From the NCBI GenBank assembly GCA_000349905.1, contig KB722741.1:327587-391586 (forward strand): 64,000 nucleotides of DNA, read 5' to 3'. Numbering within the stretch: position 1 is the stretch's first letter; every line of letters starts with the position of its first letter. Below are positions 23,620-35,513 of the stretch, in pieces. The position numbers and the translations under genes were made by a program. This DNA comes from Volvariella volvacea V23. Its lineage: Eukaryota > Basidiomycota > Agaricomycetes > Agaricales > Pluteaceae. A model generated the notes under the pieces. That model was not told the origin of the DNA. It saw nothing but the letters and a program-made list of their open reading frames with translations, and did no database searches.

Positions 23620-23954
23620 CGCCTTCATTTCGTGTTTTTCCCCTCTGCCTCATCTTCATCCCATAAAGACCGCTTTCAGTGCACTGTTCATCTGCCAATA
23701 GATAGACTTTTTCTTCCGCAATTTCACGCTATTGTCCTTGAGATTCAACCGGCATGACTGAATCGGTGCCGTAAGCGACTGATAAGATAATCCCTTGTCA
23801 GGGTCTCCGTTCGGCTCTCCACCATCGACGCTCAGTGCTTTCTACAGGTCATTTTACCACGTGTCCTTCCCAAGTAGTAAGTCCCCTTCCACAACTTGCA
23901 CCCCTCAAATCCTAAATATAGATTTAACAAAATCTTCACTCTGCCAGCGACACA

Positions 23955-24089
23955 ATGGCCTCCCAGCTTCAGGCTCACTCAACCGTACCCATTCGACAAC
24001 CTGCGGAAAACGCCATCACCACCGAAAGTCTCGTGCGGGACAAAATAGGCTTTACGCCACACATTTCGTCGTCCCCTAGGCCTCCGTGA
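23955..24089 (+). CDS. Possible 44-residue small protein
   Basis: ATG in a good context (ACAATGGCC) opens MASQLQAHSTVPIRQPAENA and closes after SSSPRPP. Upstream, splice-like signals (GTAAGC near 23772, CAG at 23807-23809, CCAG before 23949) hint at 5' exons, including an ATG at 23755, but I could not join them in phase convincingly. No domain is recognised. This may be a small gene, the last exon of one, or chance. Confidence 0.25.
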   Translation: MASQLQAHSTVPIRQPAENAITTESLVRDKIGFTPHISSSPRPP

Positions 24090-25588
24090 TCGTTCCTCGC
24101 TTTACCCCAATTTCGTAAACATCATGTCTGGAGCTTGGCCTTTCAGTCATTTGAGATCCGTAGCACTGCACGGTACTAAGCTAAATGGTATTCGACGCCT
24201 CTGGGAGAGATTTCTGAGTTGAATTGAACCTGCGTAATTTGATAAGAGACGGTGCTTATACCGGCTTTCTCAGGGTTCTTGGCATGGCAGTCAGCCTGGG
24301 CCTACCTCTCTACCCCGCACGTTATTGCACACACGCGATATTATATATAGTACCAGCATGCACGTACGGGAGAAGGAATCTTTTTTTCTGTCATGAGAAG
24401 ACACGCCTTCTGAGGTGCCCTGAATGGTATCGCAACCATTTTTCGCGTGCATGAACGCGATTGATGTTAACGGAGCATGCACTGAGAATGACGTTCAAGG
24501 ATCCTTAATAAACCTCCCACATGAACATCGCGTGCTCTCGAGCTGTCAGACCATTTCCGAATAGAAAAGTTGGTGATCATGGGTGGAAGAACATTCGAAA
24601 ATGTAAAGGCGACGAGGACGGGCGTACAAGTCAGCAATGACTGAATTGAATTCGAGAGAGGCAGGACCCTGAGCCTGGGGCCTGAGGCCCGCTCGAATGA
24701 TAGCGTCCGTCTTGGTACCAGTGAGAAGGTATTAATACTCCCATTACGCGTGAAAAAAATGAAATGAGATCCTCAGAAAAGCGAAAGCCAATTTGGTTCG
24801 AATTCGTTCGTACGGGACGGATGGAATTCGAGATCGGGATAGGAGAAACGGAAGAAAGACGAGCCAAGTCCCATATATGCGTATATACGTGCAACTGGCA
24901 ATGTAAATACACAAAAAAGAACAAAAACTGGGCACAGGAGATCCAGAAATCCAAAAAAAATTGAAAAGGCGTGGACTATTGACTACACAGCACGTCCACC
25001 ACACGTCCACCTACGTAGGTCGGCACTATTTCTGTACGAACTGCATGGAATCAGCGTCAGAATCAGGATCAGAATCAAAAATCACAATCACGAGATCTAG
25101 CAACTACATACATCAGAATGGTCGGTAAGAGTCAGACATCAGACAGGACTAGTAGATACTGCAACAACCGGCAAAGCGTCATACAATGTTCGATACACGC
25201 TGCAAGTTGGAAGCTGGGGATGGGGGAAGGGGGAGGGAGATGATACGAAATGAATTTTTGAAATGAGCGAAGATACGCGAGCAGTCAGTGAGTAGATAGG
25301 ACACAAACACAAAGAATGAGTGACGGTCAGCGAGTCAGTAGTAATGGGTACGCGGGGGGTGAATGAGGGTATAAGAACGTAGCGAGACGAAAGAAGTGAA
25401 GGAGCGAGATATGAACGCGAAACGTCGAGTTGAGACTCGAATCTCGGGGAACTAGGACTAAAAGTATAGACACAGATGGAGAGAAACAGTAAAGAGGGAA
25501 AAAAAAAAAGAGACAGAAAAGAAAAGAAAAAAGAAAAAGAAGAGAAGAGAACTCCGAGAACCTAAATCACATACACATCGAAAAGCGT
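24090..25588. other. Intergenic, purine-rich toward the F-BAR gene
   Basis: No supported gene. From about 25200 to 25560 the plus strand is dominated by A/G, including A runs near 25498-25545. This is probably the 3' UTR and terminator region of the minus-strand F-BAR gene. Confidence 0.45.
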
Positions 25589-28244
25589 CTAGAACAGACA
25601 GACGAAATTGCTAGGGAACACATGTTTCCCCTCAATCCTCCTATTTTCATCCAACAGCATCCCGCTCCACCACCCGTCTTCCGGTGTAGCCGTCACAGCA
25701 ATAACATCTCCAACTTGGAAGTCGAACTCCTCGTCGATAGTCGCCGTGTAGTCGTACAACGCTTTCACTGTCGTTTTTCGGTCCGAGGCGCGGTAGTGCA
25801 GGTGAGATAATCGCATCGGTGTGCCGATAGCAATAAGCAGGGAGGAAAGGGTTGAATGAATAAGAACAGAAGCAGAAATAGAACAGAAGCAAGTCGAACA
25901 ACTGATCAGCACGCGCGAAAAAAAAAAAAAAAGATCAGAACGATGGACCCACCGTAGAACAACACAGGAGCCTGGCTTCCAGCCGCATACTGTTCCTCGA
26001 TGGACCTTCTCCTCTCCTGCTCCTGCTCTTGCCCCTGTACCTGTTGTACCTGTCCATGACTTTGCCCTTGCCCTTGCCCCTGTTGCTGCTGAGAATACTG
26101 CTGTCTCTGTGCTTGTCCCTGTCCCTGCGCCTGGGGCTGCTGATACTGCTGCTGCTGATGCGATGGCTGTTGCTGTTGCTGGTGTTGTTGTTGCTGCTGC
26201 AACTGCGAAACGACTTGCGAGTGCTGAGAATAGAGCGAATGCTGCGACTGAGAGTGCTGCAGCATATGCGGCTGTTCCACCATCAGTGTCTGTTGCTGCT
26301 GCTGCAACATCTGCGGTGTCGGTACTGGCATCGCAGGCGGACTTTGAGTAGATGGGGACGCCGACGTCGAGGCTGATGCCGATGCCGAGCCTGAACCTGG
26401 GACGGGCAGTGCTTGCCCGTGGCGTTGAGACAGTTGGCGAGTTGGCGGACCGCCACTGAGTCCCGCCCCACCACTTGAACTGGAGGGTTGCGACGATCCA
26501 ACATGTTGGTAGCTACTTGGTGCATGCGATTGCCCGGTATTTCCATTGATTCGGGCATTGTGAGTACCACTGGAGGAAGCAACGGGTGCAGGTGCGGGCG
26601 CACCAACTGAGTAGTAATGAGGATCGTACGGATCAGGAGGGTAGCTTGGGGCGGGCTCGTTCGGAATCGACGGCGAAATTGGAATGGAAGCCTGTGGGAT
26701 TGGAGGAGGCGACACGGATACAGGCACGGTGCTAGGCACATTGTTGGCGTGGGGAGGAATACCAGCGCCGACCGCCGCCGGTCCGACAACAGGACTGGTA
26801 TTAGAGGGTCCTGGTATTGGGGGCGACGCGGAAGTAGCAATGGGAGGCGACGCAGAAGTTCCTGGGGGATGAGCGTGACCCATCTCGGACCGAGATTGTG
26901 CGGATCGGATGGAAGCAGCTCCAGTTGCGCCGTTGATGCTATCTCGTGGTGACGATGGATTCGGATTGGGGAGGTAGGGCATGTCTCCTAAATCCTGAGC
27001 CGGAGGGGGCACCTGTCCTTGTCCTTGTGCGTCGTCTCCAGCATCTGGATACGAGGCTTCTCGGGTCGAGATTCGAGCGTATTGGGCGATGTGGAAAGTC
27101 TGTGGTGCTAGACCTGTGTGTGCTGGTACTGAGGCGTGAGTAGGGTCGGGCGGTGGACCGGTAAAGGGAACAAAGACAGGTGCATCGGGGATGGAGTTTC
27201 CTGTGCCGTATTCTTGCACAAAGTTGAGAGTGTCTCGTTCTGGTTCAAGCTGATCCAACGCTGTTCGAATACGCTCACAAGACTATGGGAACAAACCCCA
27301 TCAAAAAAAACTCTAGTAAGACTTTGGTGATTGGGACTCACCTGGTCATCTGCAACACAGAGGGTAGAAACACCATTAGCATACGCCCAGAGTAGGTCCT
27401 TCATATATGCCAAGCGCATCTCCTCCAGATCCTGGGATAGATCACAAAAGTCCTTCCATTCCCTCTCCCAGTCAGGCAAGAGTTCGGCCACGTTGTTGGT
27501 GAAGTTGATAAGATCTTTCTCGTTGGCTTGAACCGTCTGCTGCGCACGCTTTAATTTGGTTTGAAGCCTCTCCAGATCCTTTCCAGTAGTGTACTCCACC
27601 TGTTGACTGTACGAAGCAATTCTGAGGCAGTCTGTCTCGTATTTCTCTCGAGCCTTGCTGACGTAGGACTCGTATTGCTGTTTGATCCTGAACTTTCTCT
27701 CTACTGGGACCAAGACTTCTTGAAGGTGCTTCGTTTGCTTCTCGTGGAAGTTCTGACATGCAACTTCTAATTCTTTCCGGAATTGACTTGCCAGTTGCGC
27801 GTGGAGATTGGCCTGAACCTGTGTCTCGAGACGAAGGGTGTCGATAGAGGTTCGCATCTCTCTGACCCCTGATATCAGCTAGCAGCCGTGAGCGATAGCA
27901 CTTGGACTCGCACCCAATCTCTTCTGCGCCCAAGGCAATCTTAGATAGTCTCATCAAACGGGTTGCATATTCCTCCTCGATGGCGGAGCTGGGGTGTCCG
28001 GATTGAGTGCGAGGGCATGGATCGACATGGAATGGACGCACCGCTCCTTCCAAAACTCTATCAGCTCCTCGGTGGTTTTTGCGCCACCCTTCATCCTGGT
28101 GAACATGATATTGACACCTGCATCGCCGGTGCCCCAGAAGGAGTTGCAGAAGTCTCTGGACGGGCTGCCGTTGTATAGATCCTGGCCAGGCGATCTGGCG
28201 GTGGCATATCGAGCCAGCGAGGAGGTCTGCGAGCCCACGGCCAT
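25589..28244 (-). CDS. F-BAR and SH3 domain protein, Cdc15/Imp2/Hof1-like
   Basis: Five exons (28244-28042, 27988-27914, 27861-27342, 27282-25953, 25767-25589) give 768 residues. The F-BAR domain covers about 20-290: DFCNSFWGTGDAGVNIMFTR, EEEYATRLMRLSKIALG, then helices with KYETDCLRIASYSQQVEYTT. The middle is disordered, Pro/Ser-rich and then Gln-rich, with runs of QQQQ coded around 26080-26320. The last 60 residues are an SH3: VKALYDYTATIDEEFDFQVG, EDGWWSGMLL and HVFPSNFVCLF. Fungal relatives scaffold the contractile ring and septum at cytokinesis, binding membrane through F-BAR and partners through SH3. The exon 4/5 join restores FY-VKALYDY, which supports the GTGGGT donor at 25952. The acceptor of exon 3 was chosen at 27862 because the nearer CAG breaks the frame. 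Confidence 0.9.
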
Positions 28245-29041
28245 GGGTGGGTGTTGGCTGGTGTTGGAGGACAGCGTTCGTGAAGGATGTCAGAGGACAA
28301 GTGGAGCGACTGAGACGGTGCGGCGCGCAGGCGGTAGGTTGGATAGGCGACGGGTAGCAATTGATGAGAAAGATTTATGATGGGTGATGAGACGCGGGCT
28401 TACTGGACGGCGGCTGCTAAGGCTGGGGTTGGCCGGGCAGCGAGACTCTGCACAGTCAGATTATTTGCAAGGCAGTCCTCTGCGGCAATGCCTCTGACGC
28501 CCAGAACCAGGCATCGCCCTGCCGCACGTGATCCTGTTGGCGAACAAAGGGATGCCCACGTGCAGATTATCTCGTATCTCGTCGTCCTTATCAACGGCAA
28601 CTGCCGAATAATCACGCGCCAGTGCAGCACAAAAACCCGTGAGCTGGCACACAAATGCAGGTGGTCCGTGCGCCATCTGCACCCTTTAAAAGCCCTCTCT
28701 CGACATCTGAGCAACTCATACTTACCTTGATGGCGCACTCCCCTTCATGTACCCGGGGGTACGGGCCGTGGAGGCCCTCCATAGCACGGCGACCCTGTCC
28801 ATACAGGGGGCATCCGCGGTTTGTATGGGCTTCGGCTCATGCACCGTCCTAATATTTTCCTGTCCTGCTCCGGCCACTCTGGCTGGGCAGGCCGCCTCTT
28901 TTTTTGTCGGTCGATAGTCCTAACCCTAACCCTAGTGTATAAGAAATATAAATACTGTTGCTTCAAATACTTGCGTGACACGTTACAGAAACCGCTTTTG
29001 GTGACAATGCCCAAGTTGGCAAGGCCCTGGCCATCAAGAAT
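28245..29041. other. Intergenic: F-BAR promoter side and EFG1 3' side
   Basis: No gene seen. It contains a short telomere-like repeat (separate entry). Short frames here have no recognisable domain. Confidence 0.5.
28919..28934 (+). repeat. Interstitial telomere-like repeat (telobox)
   Basis: The plus strand reads CCTAACCCTAACCCTA, about two and a half copies of CCCTAA (TTAGGG on the other strand), the repeat found at most filamentous fungal telomeres. Inside chromosomes such short arrays can act as binding sites for TTAGGG-type factors. It lies about 680 bases upstream of the F-BAR start and 110 past the EFG1 stop. Confidence 0.6.
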
Positions 29042-29876
29042 CTACTCGTCATTATCATCGCCAAAGAAATCATCCTCTACACTATCCTCGTCCTGGGTAT
29101 CAGCAACCATCTCCCTTTGCTTGCTCTTAGAGTCCCATTCGTCACTCTGAGTTACAAGCTTTTTCGACTCCAATTCCTGCTCCGGTGTGCTCGACAACTC
29201 TCCCTTCTCCATGCGCTCTCGTATCCACGTCCGTACCTCCTCCCTCTCCGCATCGGTCTTTGGATCCGTTGGTGTCTCTGCTTCGCCGTGTCGTACTTCG
29301 GGGGGAAATAGCGAGATGTATTTCTTCAGCTTTGGGTAGTGCTGCGAAATGACCGATGTCAAGACGACTTCGCACACAGAATGATCCTACATACCAAGAT
29401 GTAATTCAAATCCACACGCAGATTCTGCAGCGTCTTCTCCAACTTCTTTTTCTCCTTCTTATCCTCTGTTTCCGATATCAACTTGACCGTTTGCGTGATT
29501 TTCCTCTTAACCTTCTGACGCTCGAAAAATTTGATCTTGTGGTATCGCTGAGCTAGTGTCCTCTCCTTCCTCGCTCGTTCCGCCTTCTCCAAATCCGCTT
29601 CTAGCGACTTCAATTTTCGTTCACTCTCAACACGTTTATCTGCAGCGAGATTGTCCTACATCCGTGTTGTTATGAAGATCCACATGTTAATTGCACACCA
29701 CGTACCTTTGCAAGTAACCGCCGTGTCTGTCTCAACGCAGCCTTGATCTTCTGCACGCCAGGCACACCGCTCGACGAGTTCCCTTTGGACTTGTGCTTTC
29801 TCGCAACATTAGCACTCGAGCTCTCTCCAACATCCTGGTGTTTCTGCCTTGATTTCGCGTTACGAATGGGAGCCAT
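29042..29876 (-). CDS. EFG1: rRNA-processing protein EFG1
   Basis: Three exons (29876-29706, 29655-29395, 29341-29042) give 243 residues. The N-terminus MAPIRNAKSRQKHQ is basic. The conserved block runs VQKIKAALRQTRRLLAK, then VESERKLKSLEADLEKAE, then RYHKIKFFERQKVKRKI, with long charged helices. The C-terminus is acidic (DEDSVEDDFFGDDNDE). Efg1 is a nucleolar factor needed for early 18S rRNA processing in yeast; that role is inferred from the family match. The introns have GTACGT and GTATGT donors. The gene is head-to-head with ELP1, whose ATG is 260 bases away. Confidence 0.88.
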
Positions 29877-30135
29877 GATGCTCGTGCATCAGATGCAAGA
29901 CGAAGAAATGTGTTTGGACTCGACGTCACCGCCAAACAAATCCGATCACAACTGCCCGCGATTATGATAACCGCGTGACCATTTTCGGCTCCTTCGAAAA
30001 TCTAATCAATTCCCCATTCCCTTGATCCTCCTTCTTTGCACGTCTATTTACTGCATGTTGTATCGCTAACTTATCGCTTGCTGTCGCTCTTGTCATCTCC
30101 TCGTTTGTATTCGTTGAACAAAAGTCTGGATCAGA
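29877..30135. promoter_or_regulatory. Shared divergent promoter of EFG1 and ELP1
   Basis: Only 259 bases separate the two start codons, which point away from each other, so both promoters must lie here or overlap into the genes. I see no clear TATA box. CT-rich segments at about 30020-30110 precede ELP1. Confidence 0.55.
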
Positions 30136-33100
30136 ATGCGTAACTTGGCCTTGTTGGCGACCACGATCGCGAAACTCGATGGTGTTTCGAGCGTAGCGCC
30201 ACGGATAACGGCAACTGCTATCGATCTCGATGAGAAGGTGTTGTATCTCGCCTCCGAGCGCTTGAACTCAGATGAGGATTCTGGTGAAGTCGAAGTAGAG
30301 ATCTATAAACTCGTGAGTCATATTCCATCTCCAGAGAAGAGGTATACATGATAACCAAGTTTCTTTAGAAAGATGACAACTTAACGAGCGTGGCACTGTT
30401 TACTACGACGGCGTACAAGTGGGGAGACAAAAAATCAGCCGTGGAGCCGCCGAAGGAGATTGTCGATCTGCATGTTTTGCCGGAGACGAGAAAGTTGGGG
30501 TTGTTCTTGCGCGGGGGAGATATCGCTATGATGGACTTGGACTCTGAGGAACCTATGGTATGTCCATAACTATTGGGTACGTATATGGACTTCTAATGCT
30601 GCTCATATATTTAGATCGAGGTGGAAGGCACTGTCGAGCCTGGGATCTTGGCCGCTTCTTGGAACCCGGATGAATCTGCGTTGGCCATTGTCACAGGTTT
30701 GATGACGCGCCTATATCCACAGTGTTAGCTGATCCCTGAAATATGTTATCAGGGGAAGAAAAACTATTGCTTATGACGTCCTCTTTCGATACCCTCTCCG
30801 AAAAACCTATTACCACATCCGAGTTCGGACAAGGTATACAGTCACCTCTACGACTGCCTTCCTCGCTCATCCTCTCTATTACAGATGCACCCATAAACGT
30901 CGGTTGGGGGTCAAAGCAGACCCAGTTCCACGGTTCACTCGGCAAAGCCGCGGCCCAAGCCCCAACAACCACCATCGTCGGCCCAAGCCCAGACGACGAT
31001 GGTCTACCGCGCATATCCTGGCGCGGAGACGGCGCATTCTTTGTCGTCTCCTTGTTCTCTCACGAAAATGGCCTGAACCGCCGTACATTGCGTGTGTATG
31101 ATCGCGAGGGAGCACTACAGAGTACGGCCGAAGCTGTCCCTGGATTGGAGGGTGTGCTGTCGTGGAGACCGTCGGGGAATTTGATTGCTGGGACGCAGAG
31201 GTTTGGCGGGTTTGAAGGAGCGGGGGTTGGGAGAGAGGGGAGGCATGATGTGGTTTTCTTCGAGAGGAATGGATTGAGACATGGCGAGTTTGGTTTGTGG
31301 GTCGGGAGGGATGCAAAAGATGGAGCTTCGCAAGATGGTAGTAGTAGTAGAAAGTGGGGATATAGAGTGAAGGAGTTGCTTTGGAGTCCGGATTCGAATG
31401 TGTTGGCTGTTTGGATTGAGCATGACGAAGGCGACGCAGGTTGGGCTTCTATTCTTGTTCCTTTGGGATTTTATTGATATTTTGAATTGGGACAGTGCAA
31501 CTATGGACAACTGGTAACTATCACTGGTGCGCTCTCCGGAGCTTACTTAGTATGAACTCGGCCTCTGATCATAATTGCTTTTAGGTATTTGAAGCAGGAG
31601 GTTTGGGCACCGACGGAGAAAGAAGGGGCTCCAGGACGGTTTACATCCGTTTCTTGGCACCCAGAAACGGCCACTCACCTCATACTAACGACATATAGTA
31701 TGTGCGATCAATTTTGGGCTCGATATATGCACTCCAATTAGTCTCTAGGGTCTGTAATCCAACGGACGTACATATGGAAGACCTTTTCCTCGCCCTCTGC
31801 TCCACCAAAGGATTCCGGCTCGGTGGCGGTCTTCGATGGGTGTGAGCACCACCATTACTCACACTCTGTATCATACTCATATTCAGAACAGCTCAAATCC
31901 TACTCACGCCATTCCGCACACAAAACGTGCCACCGCCCATGTCATCCGCTCAATTGCCTCTCTTCATCCCCCTGGGCGACGATGAGAAGAAATATGGCAA
32001 AGCAAGGCCATGGAGGATGCCCATTCACTCTGCGTTTTCAAATTTGGACGAGCTGCTCGTCGTGCTCTGGGAATCCGGAGAGTTTGCCGTGTTTGACCTT
32101 GAAACGCGGCTTGGGCCCGGTCCAGGAAAGGTTATGAATCCTCAGTGGAAGTGGGGTGGAAACCTTTGGGAGGTTTTATCCGCCGAGGGTGACGAGGTGT
32201 TTTTACCCAGACAAGTAGTGGTGTTGGATGGATGGACGGATGGGTGGCAGCAAGACGTTGTGATGCTGGGAATGGGTAAAGAAGGCGATGTGATCCTTGT
32301 GGTTGCGCCGGATGATAAGATTGATATGTTCAGGAAGCCGGGTGAGGAGAAGAAGAATCTGCAGTTGAAGTCGAGGGGGAATGCTCCTGGTCGTAATGGA
32401 AGACTGGTTCAGGCCAACGCAGGTGTCATCGCTTGGCAAGGGTCAAGTGGTGAATTATTCGAGTGTCAGTACTGCTCTTGCATGATCGTTTTCCTGAGGG
32501 AGACTCACTCACTATGCTACACCTCCAGTCGACTCAATGTCCGAACAGTTTCTTCCTGCATCAAAATTCCCCGAATTTTCATATCAGGCTCAGCGCGTCC
32601 TTCTAGACCAAGACGACGCTGCAATATACATCGGTCTAAGCTCCCGAAATAAACTTCACATCTCGTTCGAAGATAGCTGGCGTACTGTATCAACCAACGC
32701 AACGTCCTTCACCATCGCCTCAGGTTTCCTCATCTACACCACCAGCGCACACGAATCGATATATGCGCCTCTGCCTTCGCTGTTGAAGCTCTTGACCAGC
32801 TCCGACGACGACGATCCACAGCAGGAAAAGATGAAGGCAGCGGTTGTGCCTGAGGACGAGGGGTGGGAGAAGAGGAGGGTCGAGAGAGGGTCGAGAATTG
32901 TGGTCGCTGTACCTAGCTCAATGGCGTTGGTGCTCCAGATGCCCAGAGGCAACTTGGAGACGATTAACCCTAGGCCGTTGGTCATGGAGGTTGTGAAACA
33001 GGACTTGGGTCGGTGCGTGCATTTTTTGTATGCGCGTCTGCTCCGAAGTACTGAAGGTTGAGGCTTTGATTCTTTTGTTTAGTGGGAATTATCGCAAGGC

Positions 33101-35300
33101 GTTCTTTGCTTGCAGGAAGCATAGGATTGATTTGAATGTTCTTGTGAACCATAATGAGGCCAAGTTCTTGAAAAGTGTCAAGGAAGTGGTCGAACAGATT
33201 CATGAAGTGGACCATATAAATTTATTGTTGACTAATATTGGGTGCGTCGTTCCCCTATCCATTCCAACAGACTTAGAGCATCCATGATTGATCCCTTTGC
33301 TTTTTACGGCACTTTTTTGTGCATATATGGTACCCAATAGACGAGGGTCCTATACACCAGAAAAGATTGCAACGCTATGCGACGCTATCCGGGGCGAATT
33401 GGAACGTGTCAACCTAGTTAAATATATCAACTCAATCTTGACGGCTTATGTGGTTAAATCCCCACCTGATCACGAATCGGCATTGAACGTTCTTCACCGT
33501 CTACGAGGTGTGCAGTTTATGTAGTCACCTTTTCCAGTGGAAGGACGCTCATTACAGTATGCTACAGAAACTGACCCTAATGTAGTCGAAGACGCAGTGA
33601 AGTACATCATTTTCTTGGCCGATGCGGATAAGCTCTTCGACGTAGCTCTGGGGATGTACGATTTCTCCTTGGTGCTTCTTATTGCGCAATTTGCGCAGAA
33701 GGATCCAAGGGAATATCTTCCATTCTTGCGCGAGTTACGTGCGCTAGAAAAGTTCTACCAACAATTCCGGATTGACGACCACTTGAAGAGATATGAAAGT
33801 GCTTTGAGAAACCTAAGTCTTGCTGGTAGGCCTTCCAATCTTCCTCTTTGGAATGTCTGACTCTGGTTTATTGCTAGGTGATGAGCGCCTTGAGGATGCT
33901 TTTGCATACGTGGAGAAACACCAGCTTTTCGAATCAGCACTGAGACTTTGGAAGGACACGCCTCATCATTCAAAGGTTTTAGAACTATACGGAGATTGGC
34001 TATTCGAGAGACGAGATTTCAGACAGGCGGCCGTCGGTAAGACCTCTTTCACTTCCTCTTGTCGTCAATGGGAATCTAATTTTGCGTTCCCGCCAGCATT
34101 TATTGAAGCAAAGAGACCTCCAAAGGCACTCATTGCGCACGAAAAGGCGCTTGAGTGGCAGGAGTTGTTTGACCTTGCTGCCGAATTGCAGACGAGCGCC
34201 GAGGATATCGATGCTATGGCATATCGCGTAGCGGACGACCTGATATCCAAGAAACGATACACAGAGGCGGCTACGGTGTTCTTGGATTACGCCAAGAACG
34301 TTCGACAGGCTATTATCGCCCTTGTCGACGGAAATGCCTTCTCAGAAGCCCGGAGAATTGTGAGTGAAATTGTTCACTGACTTCGTGGGTAGTGCTCATT
34401 ACAATATTATATGTGTGCTTGAAGGTTCGACTGCATTCTGTGCCAGAATTGGTAGAGGAGATTATCCATCCTGCGGCCCTAGAGAGCCGTTCCCAGATAT
34501 CAGAAGAGCTGAAGGAGATGCAAGACCAGTTGCGGAAACAACGAAATAGGCTGAAGGAACTTCGGATTCGTAAAATTGAGGAACCAGGTAAGCTGTGTAC
34601 GTGAGTATATGTCAGCATGGTGACACACACTCCCGTTAGATGCATTCTATAATACGGAAGACCCAACGCTGCATAACGTGGACGTCATGACAGATGTCTC
34701 AATGGCACCTACTACCTTTACGAGATACACTGTTGCTCCTTCTACGGCTTCACGCACATCAAAGTAGGCGTTTTCATACCCCAAGCAGCAGTGATTTGAC
34801 AACCTGTTGTAGACGAAGTTCGCGATCAAAGCGTAAATTGGAGCGCAAGGTTGGATCCGGCCGTAAGGGGACAGTCGATGAAGAGGAATACCTTTTAAAG
34901 TCAGTCACCAAGCTCGTCGGACGATTCAGCATCACAAGAGGTAAGTAGCTATGACATACAGGATCTCGAAATGACCGATTGATCGATATTATGGCACTCT
35001 GCGTTCACATTGCACACAAATATAGACCTAGCGAAAAACCTTCTTCCCCACCTTTTCCAATTTACTGAGGAGCATCGGGAAGAGGGACTCGAATTACAAA
35101 TGCAAATCTCGGAATTCGAAAAGGAGCTACAGGAAGCATTAGATGAGATCTGGTTCAGGCCGGAAGAGGATGGCGAGACCTGGGCGAGCAGGATGGAGGA
35201 AATCGAGAGGAAGAAGCAAGTTAACCCAATGGATAGGGTTACTAAACCTGATTTCTTGGCCGGAAAGGATTGGAAGATTGATCTATACAATTTGTCATGA
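30136..35300 (+). CDS. ELP1: Elongator complex subunit 1 (ELP1/IKI3)
   Basis: Nineteen exons join in phase to 1368 residues (human and yeast proteins are about 1330-1350): 30136-30312, 30369-30557, 30615-30696, 30753-30833, 30885-31439, 31496-31526, 31585-31697, 31749-31839, 31887-32464, 32529-33012, 33083-33241, 33341-33507, 33538-33825, 33878-34036, 34097-34359, 34425-34587, 34640-34763, 34813-34940, 35026-35300. The N-terminal half has WD-type propeller strands (EPGILAASWNPDESALAIVT, RISWRGDGAFFVVS, FTSVSWHP). The C-terminal half has helical repeats (RKHRIDLNVLVNHNEAKFLK, DPREYLPFLRELRALEKFYQ). A basic patch follows from about residue 1235 (KRSSRSKRKLERK) before VDEEEYLLKSV. Elongator modifies wobble uridines in tRNA, and Elp1 is its scaffold. 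Intron 4 (30834-30884) is 51 nt and stop-free. Confidence 0.93.
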
Positions 35301-35465
35301 TAGCGGATGCCGTTGTAATCCGCGCAGCGTGGGCGCTGGTGATGGCTGCATTCAACTATAAAACCGAGTTCAATGCCTCAACTGTTCAGCTTTGATCACG
35401 ATCAGCATCTTCTCGGGATACCATGGCGTGAACTAAATATAACTCGAACAAGACCCCTGCGCTCT

Positions 35466-35472
35466 TATAAAA
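35466..35472 (+). promoter_or_regulatory. Probable TATA box of the hydrolase gene
   Basis: TATAAAA lies 42 bases before the chosen ATG at 35514. A second TATAAAA at 35357-35363 sits only 10 bases before an upstream in-frame ATG at 35373, too close to serve that ATG. Both boxes therefore favour the start at 35514. Confidence 0.5.
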
Positions 35473-35513
35473 GAAGGACGCCTCCACTCAAGTTGAGACA
35501 ATCCCCAGCAACT

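Noticed and set aside
23795..24079. Frame beginning SGSPFGSPPSTLSAFYRSF
   Set aside because: No ATG, and it cannot be joined in phase to the ATG at 23755; kept only as a hint that a small gene may lie nearby.
33030..33082. N-terminal part of a frame starting at 33030 as ELP1 coding sequence
   Set aside because: It is the read-through of an ELP1 intron; splicing 33012 to 33083 gives the family-like RGNYRKAFFACRKH.
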